Assembly (NCBI GenBank): GCA_963681505.1
Contig: OY811990.1
Coordinates: 2,021,472-2,085,471 of the forward strand
From: Eunapius fragilis
Taxonomy: Eukaryota; Porifera; Demospongiae; Spongillida; Spongillidae
DNA: 64,000 bases
Reading direction: 5' to 3'
The notes beneath the pieces are model-generated. The model did no database searches and was not told the DNA's origin. It saw nothing but the letters and a program-made list of their open reading frames with translations. The translations under genes and the position numbers were made by a program. This document shows, in pieces, positions 45,031-55,596 of this stretch (positions within the stretch are counted from its first letter, which is position 1; every line of letters starts with the position of its first letter).

Positions 45031-47259
45031 CTATGTTTTACGAGTCACATTCGTTACTGATGACCTTGGCAATTTGGAGTGGTGACGTGGATTGCAATTG
45101 TTATCGATCAGTGAAATCACTGGCGGCATAAACAAGAAAATAGCACATAGATAAACCACAAGTGTTAGAAGAAAGCTGAGTATTCCATACGATGTGTTGA
45201 CACTTGCTTCTGTAACCACTGTTATCATGTAGATGACTCCTCCCACTACACTACTCAGAGTCAAGAGGTAAGCCAATGCAGCAACACTAGATGTACGAAA
45301 TCCTTCCATTTTGATAGATGTGGTCAAAGCAAGGTACACAATCAAAATAATGAAGATGGCCTCAAACACTATGATGGATGTTACCCATTCTATATGATGC
45401 TTGCAAGAACATAATTCCTCAGTGGTGAGCACTAAAGTCTCCCTTGAAGGAATCAGCATTTGTTTAATAATCCTAACATAGGGATCATAAATAGTCCAAG
45501 CTGTGCACAAGGTAACAGGCAGGAGAGCCACTGTAATAATGAATATGGCCAAAGCACTATCATTCATCCAAACAACGTTTTCCTTCCTAAAGTTTAAGGC
45601 ACATCTGTGGATGTAATAGAGCCTACATGTCTTTGCAGTTACTGTTCCAAACACCAAAGTGAGTCCAATTGACAATGCCCATGGAAAGGCATTGCACAAT
45701 ACTGACTTTGCATGTCTGCTGACTGGGAAGGTCTCTGTGATTGTGTACATCAGTGTAGCCAGGATGATTAGATAACATCCTGCATAAGCAAAATGGTTGA
45801 GCCTTGTGCTGGAGGCCTTGATAGCTTTGTGGTTTCTGTATGCAGTGTTCAAAAAATGGATTCCTAACACCAGAAGAGCAGCTATTGCATCCACCACAAT
45901 GAGCACTGCAGCCAGAGGGAGAGACACCAATATATGCACCTCTTCAAAGTTTGTTGACACAAAGACAGCAGTTTCTTGATTCAATTTTAAGCCATCAGAA
46001 AACGTGTATGTAGCTACAATGTAATTCGGAGGCGTAATTGTGTATACATTTGTTAGTGCAGACGAAATATAGCCATCTTGTGGATTGAATTGTATGACTC
46101 CACCTGCCACACCAGTAAAATTTAACCCGTACATCTGCTGTCGAATTATTTGAGTGCACTTCTCTCTTCCATATGTGTAGTTTAAGAGGGGTAGTCCGTT
46201 CCTCTGGAGAGGATCAATGGAATTATTTAAGGCCACTGCAAATGCCCAGACAGCATCAAACAGGGCAAAACAATCAGTATCGTCGTCGCATATACCGCGA
46301 ACATAGTGGTTGTCGAGTTGTGTGTAACTTGGGGCATGTTGCCAGTAGTTAGCGGTGTTGAAAGTTAGGCTATGGTTTAAGGAGTCTAAGATCGCGGAAT
46401 GATTGCAGGCGTACGATTTGGTCTCGTACGCAAACGCCGGAACTTGTTGAAATGGGGGCGCAAATAATATCCATTGGTACTTTGGGTACGTCATTCCCAT
46501 GTGGTAAGCCAGGCACAGCGCCCTCTGCAGAGTCTCATCGCGTAGGAAGGATACAATTACACGCACATATGTACTCCTCAGAGCCTCCAGCGGAATGTAA
46601 TCAAGAGTCGCGGGAGAGACAAAGGACAGGTTAACAGCTCCGTTCAGCTTCTCTTGGAATAGCAGAAAAGAATTATAATTCACTAGCATATCCGCGCTGT
46701 ACAGTACGGCAGCCCGGGTCCAGTTATTGTACGCAAACAAAGCCAGCATCGAATCAATTCGATTGGTTGTCGAAGGATTGATCCCAAAGCTGTAAGGGTA
46801 TAAGGAGCGATCGGCCAGCTCTGGTGCTGAACCGAGGTGGACGTTAATGAGCGCAATTTCCGGCTTACCCGTGAGAGAAGCCACCGCTTTAGCTGCGTCG
46901 GAGCACTCTGGACCTATTATGCCAACAATCTGTTTACCGCCATAGTATAGGTTGTCGATCAGACTGATAACGGACTCCCAACTGAAGATACAGCCATCAT
47001 TAGCCGGGATAAGTTCAAGCCTATAGTTCTCGAGGAGGTCTGAACGATTGTTAATTTCCGCTACAGCCAGCTCGGCACCAGCGATGATAGCTGCACCATC
47101 TGTGCGCCCGGGTTGTAATGACGATGTGTCGTTATCGAAGTAAGAGAGTAGCGAGAGCAGGTACAATGTTTCGGATTTTTTTACAGCTGTTACCCTCGGT
47201 GATCCAACTGCTATGACCAGAAGAGTTGTTAGGCATGCGATCGTGACATTAGCAGTCAT
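45031..47259 (-). CDS. GABA-B-type metabotropic receptor, complete, intronless
   Basis: 742-residue class C GPCR of the plasma membrane. A signal peptide (MTANVTIACLTTLLVIAVGS) precedes a ligand-binding bilobed domain at about 30-435 (AAIIAGAELAVAEINNRSDL, IVGIIGPECSDAAKAVASL, DCFALFDAVWAFAVALN) with many N-glycosylation sequons. Seven TMs span about 449-710 (IVVDAIAALLVLGIHFLN, RLNHFAYAGCYLIILATLMY, CNAFPWALSIGLTLVFG, YGILSFLLTLVVYLCAIFLF). A short 30-residue tail with no coiled coil follows, unlike vertebrate GABA-B subunits that pair through one. The position aligned with the GABA-contacting Trp-Tyr segment of GBR1 reads YQWILFAPPFQQ, so GABA itself may not be the ligand (inference). ATG chosen because a good signal peptide follows. 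Same tail-region family as 1-930. Confidence 0.95.
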   Translation of the reverse strand: MTANVTIACLTTLLVIAVGSPRVTAVKKSETLYLLSLLSYFDNDTSSLQPGRTDGAAIIAGAELAVAEINNRSDLLENYRLELIPANDGCIFSWESVISLIDNLYYGGKQIVGIIGPECSDAAKAVASLTGKPEIALINVHLGSAPELADRSLYPYSFGINPSTTNRIDSMLALFAYNNWTRAAVLYSADMLVNYNSFLLFQEKLNGAVNLSFVSPATLDYIPLEALRSTYVRVIVSFLRDETLQRALCLAYHMGMTYPKYQWILFAPPFQQVPAFAYETKSYACNHSAILDSLNHSLTFNTANYWQHAPSYTQLDNHYVRGICDDDTDCFALFDAVWAFAVALNNSIDPLQRNGLPLLNYTYGREKCTQIIRQQMYGLNFTGVAGGVIQFNPQDGYISSALTNVYTITPPNYIVATYTFSDGLKLNQETAVFVSTNFEEVHILVSLPLAAVLIVVDAIAALLVLGIHFLNTAYRNHKAIKASSTRLNHFAYAGCYLIILATLMYTITETFPVSRHAKSVLCNAFPWALSIGLTLVFGTVTAKTCRLYYIHRCALNFRKENVVWMNDSALAIFIITVALLPVTLCTAWTIYDPYVRIIKQMLIPSRETLVLTTEELCSCKHHIEWVTSIIVFEAIFIILIVYLALTTSIKMEGFRTSSVAALAYLLTLSSVVGGVIYMITVVTEASVNTSYGILSFLLTLVVYLCAIFLFMPPVISLIDNNCNPRHHSKLPRSSVTNVTRKT

Positions 47260-47344
47260 ATTGATAGTTGGGTGTTGTCAGGCGCCGCGTTGAGGTCATG
47301 ATTAAATCAACTAATTAACGCTATTGGCATGCACTGTTATTAAT

Positions 47345-47402
47345 TGGGCGTAGCCCGACCTTCTCGTATGGCGGAATACGCCAAGGTCGGGCTACGCCCA
47401 AC
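47345..47402. repeat. Hairpin upstream of the receptor gene
   Basis: TTGGGCGTAGCCCGACCTT and its exact complement flank a 20-bp loop. It lies about 85 bp upstream of the receptor start codon. It could be a mini foldback or a regulatory hairpin. Confidence 0.9.
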
Positions 47403-47685
47403 TACACTGTTACTAACATACTTGGTTCCTAGAGACCACCCATCAGTCCTTATTTCAACACTACTAGCGCTTATTTCACCAAAAACGTGTTCCAAACATA
47501 CTCAAACAATGGTTTAATCCAATTACGCGTCTTTTATGTATTGTCGCCACTCCGGTTGGCGGTAATTTCGCTATATTTTAGGTGGATGTTCAAAACCGTG
47601 GGCTAGTAAGGTTCATTAAACATTAACAAATACAATGTATACCGCGCTGTTTTGTTTAAAATAGTAGGTCGATCTGTATTACATC

Positions 47686-47713
47686 GGGGGGGGGGGGGGG
47701 GGGGGGGGGGGGG
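47686..47713. repeat. Poly-G tract
   Basis: About 28 G with one A near the end. It sits at the left edge of the YqaJ/SWIM gene remnant. Confidence 0.9.
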
Positions 47714-47739
47714 AGGGGAGGAATATTGGTTCGGCGGCT

Positions 47740-50010
47740 GCCGGACCTGCCGGGCCGGTTCCGACGCTCGTGTTATTGGATTCAGTAGGCAAACGGACAT
47801 ACAGAGAGAAGCTGGATATGCACCACTTAGATATGGATCTATTATCTTACCACTCCGGATGTTTGGATCGTGGCCGGACATCACTCTTCCTGATATTTGT
47901 ACTACCTGCTTTTCTGGCCTAGTCCCTGCACTAAAGATTACCTTAAAAGGTACAAAGAGCACTGAAGCTTGGAAATATGTCACTTCTGGTTATGTAAGCG
48001 GGATCAAATTGCTGAAATTAAGTGCAGATTTATGTTTGGTTAGAGCCAAGGTACATGTACAATCCACACGAAATTAAAATATTTAATTGCATCACCCCTG
48101 TAGGTCAAGCATAGCCAGAAAACGAGTGATCCACCACTTGTACCCTGGGTTGGGGTGCGTTATAGTGGCACTGTTGTTTGTGCACACTGTAATTGCATAG
48201 CGGGTGCAGGAGAGGCTTGCTCACATATCGCTGCATTGCTGTACTCCACAATGGTTATATCAGATATGATTAAGAACACATCTTGTACCTTCAGAAAGAT
48301 GCAGCTGGATTGTTCCCTCCCAAAACCCTGATGTAAGTTGCATGTCCTGCATGTAGCACAGAATTGTAGACATATACCATATACTTTTATAGATGCCTTT
48401 TGCCAAAATCTGTGACATCCAGTTTGAATGCTCTATGAAGTTTCCATGCACTTGAGCCTGCTTGTGTTATTTTTACCTGACAATGTTACTGTACCCGATG
48501 AAGCAGAATTAGCTGCGTTTATCAAGAATCTACATGAAGTTAATCCAAAGGCAGCTATTCTATCAATTGTACCAGGATATTGCCACAGTTTTAACCCTAC
48601 CTCCCAGTCATCACTGCAGCCTCCCTAATATCTAGCTATTATTAACCTGAATCTTTTTCTCATGCACTAAGTGATCTTATTTTAGAGTCTCAAATGCTTT
48701 TTTCTTGTTACAAATGAACAAGCAAAATGCTTAGAAGAAAAAACAAGAGTGGTACAGATATCGGGCTGGAAGAATTACAGTTTCAAAGTTTAAGCAAGCT
48801 GCAATATGTGACCCTCTAAATTACACTGCTACTTGAGTTACATAAACCTGGTGGCTAAATGTAACCTTGGTAAAAGAAATGTTTTTAATGACTGCAATCA
48901 TTTCCCATAGCTACTCCCTGTATGAACCCAGGAGTATAATGATGGTGCTTGAAAAAGCTCCGCAAGCTGTACTGTAATAGTGTCCATTGGACTTCCACCA
49001 GTGGACACCGTGCTAGCTTCATCAAGTTCCCTTCATGTTGGGACATCCACACCACTACAAGGCCCCTTGCTCCTCCTCATCAGGGTACCCCCATTTCCTT
49101 AGATGCTGCACTTCCACATCGGGACACTGCCTCTCTTGGACCATTGCATTGAGTAGATGCTGCCTTCTACACAATATACCCCTCCTGCTCCACCAGTACA
49201 TGCAACCCCCAACTTCAACCTCCACAATTAGACACCATTTGGGGATCCTCATACACAATCTTCATATCTGGGGAGGGTCTGCTGCAATATTCTTGTAGCC
49301 CATTTGGACACCATGTCATTATCAGAAATTACAAACAAGTAATAAAAACATTCTCTATGAGAAAGTTGGTGGCATTCAGGATTGGTAAGGCAATATTGGT
49401 GTAAAAAGGAAGGAAACAACAGTCTAATAAGAAGGGGAAATGTATAATAGTCCTATAATTCGCACACAAACATAATTTTCTACAAATTGGCGAAATATAA
49501 GACTATTATATTATATCTTTCCCTTTCTTATTAGATCCTTGTTCCCTTCCTTTTTACACAAATACTGCCTTACCAATCCTAAATGCCACCAACTTTCTCA
49601 TAGTTTTTATTACTTGTAGAACATGAAGGTATAGCAAGAGAATCAGCTATGAATCCTCCTTTCAATCTTATCACAAAAACGTATAAAGCCTAACAATGCA
49701 TTTTTCAGTAACATTGCCAACAAGATTACCTCTTTCAGTATACATGTAATTCTTCCAGAGGTGATAGGAAAATGGTTTACCAGGCAATATGTGAGTACAC
49801 GAAAAGATGCTGAAAGAATTGGGTATGTCTAAGAACCAATTGGAACTACAACATGGTGTATTGTGGACTAGACGAGGATGTTGATGATATGATCCAGTGT
49901 GATGATGTGTCTTGCCCTATAATATAGTTTCATCTTACATGTCTGGAGATTGAAGCAATTCCAAAAGGAAAATGGTACTGCCCTGAGTGCCAGCCGCAGT
50001 TCGAGTAATT
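47740..50010 (+). pseudogene. SWIM zinc finger / YqaJ nuclease / PHD finger transposon gene, broken
   Basis: Exon about 47800-48048 includes FGSWPDITLPDICTTC and LSADLCLVRAK and ends at a GTACAT donor. The next exon, from about 48104, reads VKHSQKTSDPPLVPWVGV, GTVVCAHCNCIAGAGEACSH and IAALLY, a SWIM-type zinc finger (CxC...CxH) of the kind preceding YqaJ nucleases. A third piece, about 48480-48628, reads DEAELAAFIKNLHEVNPKAA and ILSIVPGYCHSFNP. No YqaJ catalytic block is visible downstream. At 49860-50007, YCGLDEDVDDMIQCDD..CPI (shift) HLTCLEIEAIPKGKWYCPEC is a PHD finger. A foldback element (49335-49617) sits between. SWIM-YqaJ proteins are known accessory genes of IS-like eukaryotic transposons. 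Confidence 0.68.
49335..49617. mobile_element. Stand-alone foldback element (~283 bp)
   Basis: Starts ACAAGTAATAAAAACATTCT and ends TTTTTATTACTTGT. The arms include AGAAAGTTGGTGGCATTCAG and TAATAAGAAGGGGAAATGTA with complements around a loop near 49470. Non-coding. Confidence 0.9.
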
Positions 50011-50703
50011 CACGTGCACATAGTAATGTTCCATGCATTGATGGAAGTATATGTTGAATTGAGTTACTCAAATGATGCAACTGACGGGTGCATGTTACAC
50101 AATACTAAACACACAGTTATAATGCAGTCTAGTATGCATATACCATTTAAATTATTTTTTAATAAAGTGATAGGAATCTCGCTTTGAATTACAGTGTACT
50201 TCTTTTTTAAATGGCCTATAACATGTTCCTGGCCACACGAACACGGAAATGAGAAATCTCACCGGACCAGTCCACCTCATACCTGGTGAGTTGCTTTGTA
50301 CTGTGCAAAGGTTTTCATTCCTCCATTTACAAAAGGGAGTCATAAAATAAAAAAAACTAGTGATTTTCTCTTCAGAACACTATACACTGTGCATTAGTAG
50401 GTACAAAACAATTGCATATTGTTTTACAAGACGGTGTTTGTTCGATAGCATGCTAGTTGCTGGGTGCTACTGAACTTCCTGCTGTATCTCTTCATGTTCT
50501 GCTGCTAAGAGGCGTTTATTAGAATAAGTGTCGGTATATTATTAAATGGGACCCCGAAAGATTCACATTGGGAGGCGATTGAAGAGAGCGAGATCATGGT
50601 CTGTGACAATGTCCGAAGAAGTTATAGATATGTCAGGTATTGAGATGTGTTAATTTGTACAAGATGTGTTGCGTGAAAAGGCCTATTCAATGCTGTATAT
50701 TTA
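50010..50703. other. Stretch without recognisable gene
   Basis: AT-rich sequence with short frames only. No repeat or RNA gene recognised. Confidence 0.45.
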
Positions 50704-50995
50704 ACAAGTAAATAAAAACATTCTCTACGAGAAAGTTGGTGGGATATAGGATTTGATTATGACATTGGTGGTGTAAAAAGCAAGGAAACAAGGTCTTATC
50801 AGAAGGGAAAATGTCATAGCCCTATATTTACATGTAGCTCATTTGTAGGGCATGTGTTGTTTGTGTGCTAAATATAGGACTATGACATTTTCCCTTCTGA
50901 TAAGACCTTGTTTCCTTGCTTTTTACACCACCAATGTCATAATCAAATCCTATATCCCACCAACTTTCTCGTAGAGAATGTTTTTATGTACTTGT
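50704..50995. mobile_element. Stand-alone foldback element (~292 bp)
   Basis: Starts ACAAGTAAATAAAAACATTC and ends GAATGTTTTTATGTACTTGT. The arms CTTATCAGAAGGGAAAATGT and GGATTTGATTATGACATTGG pair almost perfectly. It is the best preserved hairpin of the set. Confidence 0.92.
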
Positions 50996-51829
50996 TTTCT
51001 TAATTTTTTTTCATACCCAAGTAACCCAATGACTGTTGTATGGCTGCTTCTCCCTTTTCATTTCTTTCAATCCAGATATACTTTTATCTTTAGATACCGT
51101 AATTAAATTATACAAGACATAGGAGGCTGATAGTCGATTGTTTATCAAAGTATTATATTATATAAAAGCGAGTCCTCCAGCCGATTCTGAAGCTATTGGT
51201 GAAATTTTCATCGCTTAGAAATGTTCCTGTCCTGAGTTATGCGTTGCCAAGAAGAAGGAGGAGGAGAAGAAGACGACCCGCCCCTTGTTCCGAGAATGGG
51301 TACGAGGACGGGCAGTACACTCTTGTTCTCAACAACCACGCGGTTCAGTGACATGAAACAAAAACGAAACTACTCATTTTTGACTTCTAGATCGATTGCT
51401 AAAACAAGCTACACGATCCGATCGTCGGGAGTGTTGTTACAGACGGGTCGCGTTTTTTTAATGACTTCATAGTCGGGGTCAAATCCTATATGGAAGTTTC
51501 TAACGAAACTTCCGATAATTATACTTATTATACAACAATTAGTTGCATGTGTTAAGTCACTCCTTTTGTTATGAAACACAATACCATACATGTAGAGAAG
51601 TCAGATGTGGATATAGGAACACTAACAGATGAACTGGATGCAAGAAGTAAGGTTGACTTAGGTGGAAATATGAAATACACCATATTTAGCACACCTCACC
51701 AGTATGTACATTATCTTACAGTCATTTTCATTTTTTCATCCCAATCACTGCACACAGCAACACTGATACCAATGCCTATAATGATATGAGTATGTACTGG
51801 ATTGGTGTATTGATGTTGATTAAAAAAAA

Positions 51830-52678
51830 ATGGCGCGTGGCAAATGTGTTGTTTGTGAAAAGAAGAACGTTGACATCTCTTTGCCTTCTGGTCTGGTTTG
51901 CACGTACTGCGATGCTCATTTCCACTCTGAATGTTCTCCTACTTTTGCTAAAATTGACTCTGAAGTTTTGGTTGTTGTGAAAAAGGTGTGCGCTCCGTGT
52001 CCAAATTGTGAGAATGGTCTGAGATCTTTGCCGTCAAAACTCATTCTACTAGAAAAGAAAGTGGACGTCTTCATTACAAACGTTGAAGCAACACTTAAAC
52101 AGTCTGCCACTACAGTCCCCATTCCTGTTAATGGCGAGCACATTAAAACCGTAGATGCTGCGGTCAAGGAAGCGGTTGCGGTCTATGATAACAGGTGCCA
52201 GCTTATTGTATCAGGACTTAAAGAAACTGGAAATGCCACTGATGATATCTCTCATGCTAGGAGTCTTTTTGACTTTTTGTGTGTTAAAGACGTGGTTGTG
52301 GTAGATGCCTTGAGGCTAGGTAGGCATAATTTGGAAAAGGCCAAAACAGATGACAGACCACGCCTTCTTAAAGTTCGAGTTGCGAATCTGGCTCACAAAT
52401 CAATTATCCTACAAAAAGCAAAGATGCTAAAAGGTTCTGTTTCTTACAAGGATGTTTTTGTTCGCTCCAGTTACACATATGCTGAGCGTAAAAGAATTCG
52501 TGAACTTTATGCTGATTTAAACAAAAGGAATGATGCAGGCGTTCACAAGTATTATATTGATCGTCGTGGCCCTGTACAAAGCTGGTCAGTAAGAACGAAG
52601 AGCAACAACTCTTCAGTCCCCGGATCAAATCCACAAACTTCTTCAGTCCCTGGAGCAAACCTAACAACTTCCATCTAG
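51830..52678 (+). CDS. LINE ORF1: PHD-like zinc finger and RRM-like nucleic-acid-binding protein
   Basis: 282 residues. The N-terminal PHD/RING-like finger (CVVCEKKNVDISLPSGLVC, then YCDAHFHSECSPT and CAPCPNC) follows the C4HC3 spacing seen in ORF1 of CR1-type LINEs. A helix-rich middle is followed by an RRM-like region, QLIVSGLKETGNATDD, VVVVDALRLG, PRLLKVRVAN and SSYTYAERKRIREL. ORF1 proteins bind element RNA in the cytoplasm as part of the retrotransposition particle. ATG chosen because the finger begins four residues later. The stop TAG is 21 bp before ORF2. Confidence 0.85.
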   Translation: MARGKCVVCEKKNVDISLPSGLVCTYCDAHFHSECSPTFAKIDSEVLVVVKKVCAPCPNCENGLRSLPSKLILLEKKVDVFITNVEATLKQSATTVPIPVNGEHIKTVDAAVKEAVAVYDNRCQLIVSGLKETGNATDDISHARSLFDFLCVKDVVVVDALRLGRHNLEKAKTDDRPRLLKVRVANLAHKSIILQKAKMLKGSVSYKDVFVRSSYTYAERKRIRELYADLNKRNDAGVHKYYIDRRGPVQSWSVRTKSNNSSVPGSNPQTSSVPGANLTTSI

Positions 52679-52699
52679 GGATATCAGGCAAGTAATAGT

Positions 52700-55501
52700 A
52701 TGCTGCTTCGTTGTAAGTTATTTAATGCGCGTTCCTTATGCAATAAATTATTGAATCTTCACTTGCTGCTTCACTCCTATGATTTTGACATCATTTTTAT
52801 TACTGAATCATGGTTAAATGGTGATTTGTCTGACTCTCTTCTATTGTCTGGTTCTTCGTACTATATCCTTAGAAAAGATAGATATGATGGATATGGTGGA
52901 GTTCTGGTTTTTATTCAGAATTCACTAAAAGTTGTAAATAATGAGCTAACCACTGACTTCCTACAACTGGAGTGCATCATACTAGATGTAATGTTTTCCT
53001 ACAGATCTATGTACCGCTTTGTGTGTGTGTATAATCCACCTGCTCTGGCAAATGATATATCCCATACCACACTTCTGTGCTCGCTATTCAATTACAACTG
53101 TTGTGTAAATTACCCTGTTTTCTTTGTTGGCGACTTTAACTATCCCAATATAGACTGGGGAATTCCAATGAGTTTTGGTTCTGTTTCACACGATTATTTC
53201 TTGACCTGCACTATGCAGAATGGTCTTACCCAGATTGTTAACTGTCCTACTAGAGGTCATAATTGTATTGATCTCATATTGGCCTCAGATCCTGGTTTAG
53301 TTTATGAAATGTTGGTGTGTGAACCATTCTCCAATTCTTGTGATCATGCATCTATTGACTTTCAAATCATATGTCCAAATTCAGCACCATCATCAGGTTC
53401 TTGCTCTTATTTTTATGATTTCCATCATGCAGATTATAGTGCCATTATTCAGCATGTTAGTGATATTGACTGGCTACTGCTCTTCAATACTTGTTCAACT
53501 GTTGATGATATTTGGAATAAAATTGAAGGTGTTTTAAGAGAATCTATTGCTCAGTTTGTCCCTCTAAGAAAAGTTTCTTTGAAAAAATATTCTATACCTC
53601 GTCATATTCGAGCATTACTTCAGAAAAAGAAAAAATGGTATCACGTTAACAAGAGTCTCTATCGTAAATTTGCAAAGGAGTATGATTTTGCAGTTCAAGC
53701 ATATCTTGCTTCCAAAGAGTTGAGAGTTGTTAATAGTAGAAACCTATCATATTTCTATTCTTATGCCAACTCCAAATTAAAAAATATTGCTGTTATTCCC
53801 CCTTTAGCTAGAAGTGATGGAAGTATTGCTACTTCTGATTCAGATAAATGCGACCTGCTAAATCAATTCTTTGTTTCCGTATTTACAGTGGATGATGGTA
53901 TCCTACCTTCCTTAGCTCACCGTAATCCAGTTGCTGCTTCTCTTGGTTCTGTCACTTTCACTTATGACAGAGTGTTTAGAGCTTTAATGAAACTGCCATT
54001 GAAATACTCTAAAACTCCAGACAATCTTCCTGCTATCTTTTTAAAGTCAATTGCTGGTGGGATAGCATTTCCTTTGTCTTATCTCTTCAATATGTCAATG
54101 AAGTGTGGTAGAGTTCCATCTGATTGGAAAATTGCCTATGTCTGTCCTATTTTTAAAAAAGGTGATCGCAAGCTTCCATCTAACTATCGACCTGTCTCTC
54201 TTAAAAGTATTTGTGGCAAGGTTATGGAAAGTATCATATCTGATTCAATGATTGCCTTTCTGAGGGCTAACCATCTCCTATCTGATGAACAATATGGCTT
54301 TTTGGCTAAGCGCTCTACTTGCACCCAATTATTAACAACCTTAAATGATTATACTTTGCTGGCTGACAATAAAATGAGAGTTGATGCTGTATACATTGAC
54401 TTCGCTAAGGCTTTTGATTCAGTTTCTCATTCTAAGCTTCTTTTAAAAGCCAAATTGTATGGATTTACTTCTCATTTATTGGATTGGTTATCCTCTTTTC
54501 TCTCTGATCGGTTTCAATGTGTATATATTCATGAATCTCAGTCCACTCTACTTCCTGTCATAAGTGGTGTGCCTCAAGGCTCTGTTCTAGGTCCTCTACT
54601 CTTTCTAATATACATCAATGACCTACCTGACTGTCTCACACCACCTGTAAAGGTGAAAATCTTTGCTGATGATACTAAACTATACTCTGCTCGTTACAGT
54701 ACAGAAGATCCTGCGTTCTCAAACTCTCTATCTGAATTTTGTAACTGGTCTTCCAAGTGGCAGCTAAACATTGCTTTTCAAAAATGTAATGTCATCTCAT
54801 TTGGAAATCTAGCAGTCCCATCTATCAAGTATTCTTTATCAAGCGTAGTCTTAGAAGAAGTATCTTCTATTCGTGATCTTGGTGTCTTTCTTTCATCTGA
54901 TTTAAAGTTTCACATTCACTGCTCGGCTATTGCTGCTAAAGCACATCATCGATGTGCTCTTCTTTTGAAGGGTTTTCACTCAAATGATGCTTCAATACTT
55001 TTACAGCTGTTCACTACCTATGTTAGGCCACTTCTTGAGTCAAACACTCAGGTGTGGAATCCATGGCTTCATCAAGACATTCATTGTATTGAAAAGGTCC
55101 AACGCTTCTTTACTAGAGCTGTTTGCAGAAGAGCTAAGCTTTCATATATGGATTATGGCACTCGGCTAAGAAATTTAAATCTTCAATCTCTTGAATATCG
55201 CAGGGTATTCTTTGACCTTGTGATGTGTTACAAGATAGTGTTTCACCTTGTTGATGTCAATGTATCTGTCTTCTTTGTTATCAACTCTCATGTTCATTTT
55301 ACCAGAGGTAACCACTTTAAGCTCAAGTCCAGATCATTACCACATCATAATTTTCGTCTAAACTTTTTTTCAGAACGTGTCATACCAATTTGGAACTCTT
55401 TGCCCAACTCAGTGGTGTCTGCATCCTCCGTCTGTGCATTTAAAGCTCATCTGAGTCATGTTGACCTTACCCCCTTTTGTAAACTATTCCCTTATAAATA
55501 G
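52700..55501 (+). CDS. LINE ORF2: apurinic-type endonuclease and reverse transcriptase
   Basis: 933 residues, uninterrupted. The endonuclease occupies about 5-225: IIFITESWLNGDLSD (catalytic Glu), VGDFNYPNIDW at about 143 and NSCDHASIDF at about 213 (Asp-His pair). Reverse transcriptase covers about 430-760: DWKIAYVCPIFKKGDRKLPS, QYGFLAKRSTCTQLL, VYIDFAKAFDSVSH at 566, SGVPQGSVLGPLLFLIYIND at 622 and FADDTKLYSA at 654 (catalytic DD). The C-terminus (RDLGVFLSSDLKF, YVRPLLESNTQVWNP, RVIPIWNSLPNSVV) is that of CR1/Jockey-group LINEs. All catalytic residues are present and no stops are seen, so it may be active or recently active. Confidence 0.96.
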   Translation: MLLRCKLFNARSLCNKLLNLHLLLHSYDFDIIFITESWLNGDLSDSLLLSGSSYYILRKDRYDGYGGVLVFIQNSLKVVNNELTTDFLQLECIILDVMFSYRSMYRFVCVYNPPALANDISHTTLLCSLFNYNCCVNYPVFFVGDFNYPNIDWGIPMSFGSVSHDYFLTCTMQNGLTQIVNCPTRGHNCIDLILASDPGLVYEMLVCEPFSNSCDHASIDFQIICPNSAPSSGSCSYFYDFHHADYSAIIQHVSDIDWLLLFNTCSTVDDIWNKIEGVLRESIAQFVPLRKVSLKKYSIPRHIRALLQKKKKWYHVNKSLYRKFAKEYDFAVQAYLASKELRVVNSRNLSYFYSYANSKLKNIAVIPPLARSDGSIATSDSDKCDLLNQFFVSVFTVDDGILPSLAHRNPVAASLGSVTFTYDRVFRALMKLPLKYSKTPDNLPAIFLKSIAGGIAFPLSYLFNMSMKCGRVPSDWKIAYVCPIFKKGDRKLPSNYRPVSLKSICGKVMESIISDSMIAFLRANHLLSDEQYGFLAKRSTCTQLLTTLNDYTLLADNKMRVDAVYIDFAKAFDSVSHSKLLLKAKLYGFTSHLLDWLSSFLSDRFQCVYIHESQSTLLPVISGVPQGSVLGPLLFLIYINDLPDCLTPPVKVKIFADDTKLYSARYSTEDPAFSNSLSEFCNWSSKWQLNIAFQKCNVISFGNLAVPSIKYSLSSVVLEEVSSIRDLGVFLSSDLKFHIHCSAIAAKAHHRCALLLKGFHSNDASILLQLFTTYVRPLLESNTQVWNPWLHQDIHCIEKVQRFFTRAVCRRAKLSYMDYGTRLRNLNLQSLEYRRVFFDLVMCYKIVFHLVDVNVSVFFVINSHVHFTRGNHFKLKSRSLPHHNFRLNFFSERVIPIWNSLPNSVVSASSVCAFKAHLSHVDLTPFCKLFPYK

Positions 55502-55596
55502 TTTAGGCAGTTTATAAGTGCATTTCCTAATGCCATTACTTGCCTTTTTGGTGTAAATTTACCAAATAAAGTATTATTTTTTTTTTTTTTTATTAA

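Larger units (their letters stand above)
51800..55578 (+). mobile_element. Full-coding LINE (CR1/Jockey-like) with two intact ORFs
   Basis: ORF1 (51830-52678) and ORF2 (52700-55501) are both uninterrupted and separated by 21 bp. The 3' end contains ACCAAATAAAGTATTA and then meets the T-run that is the poly-A tail of the opposite element at 55597. The 5' limit is uncertain; the untranslated leader may extend left of 51800. Confidence 0.85.
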
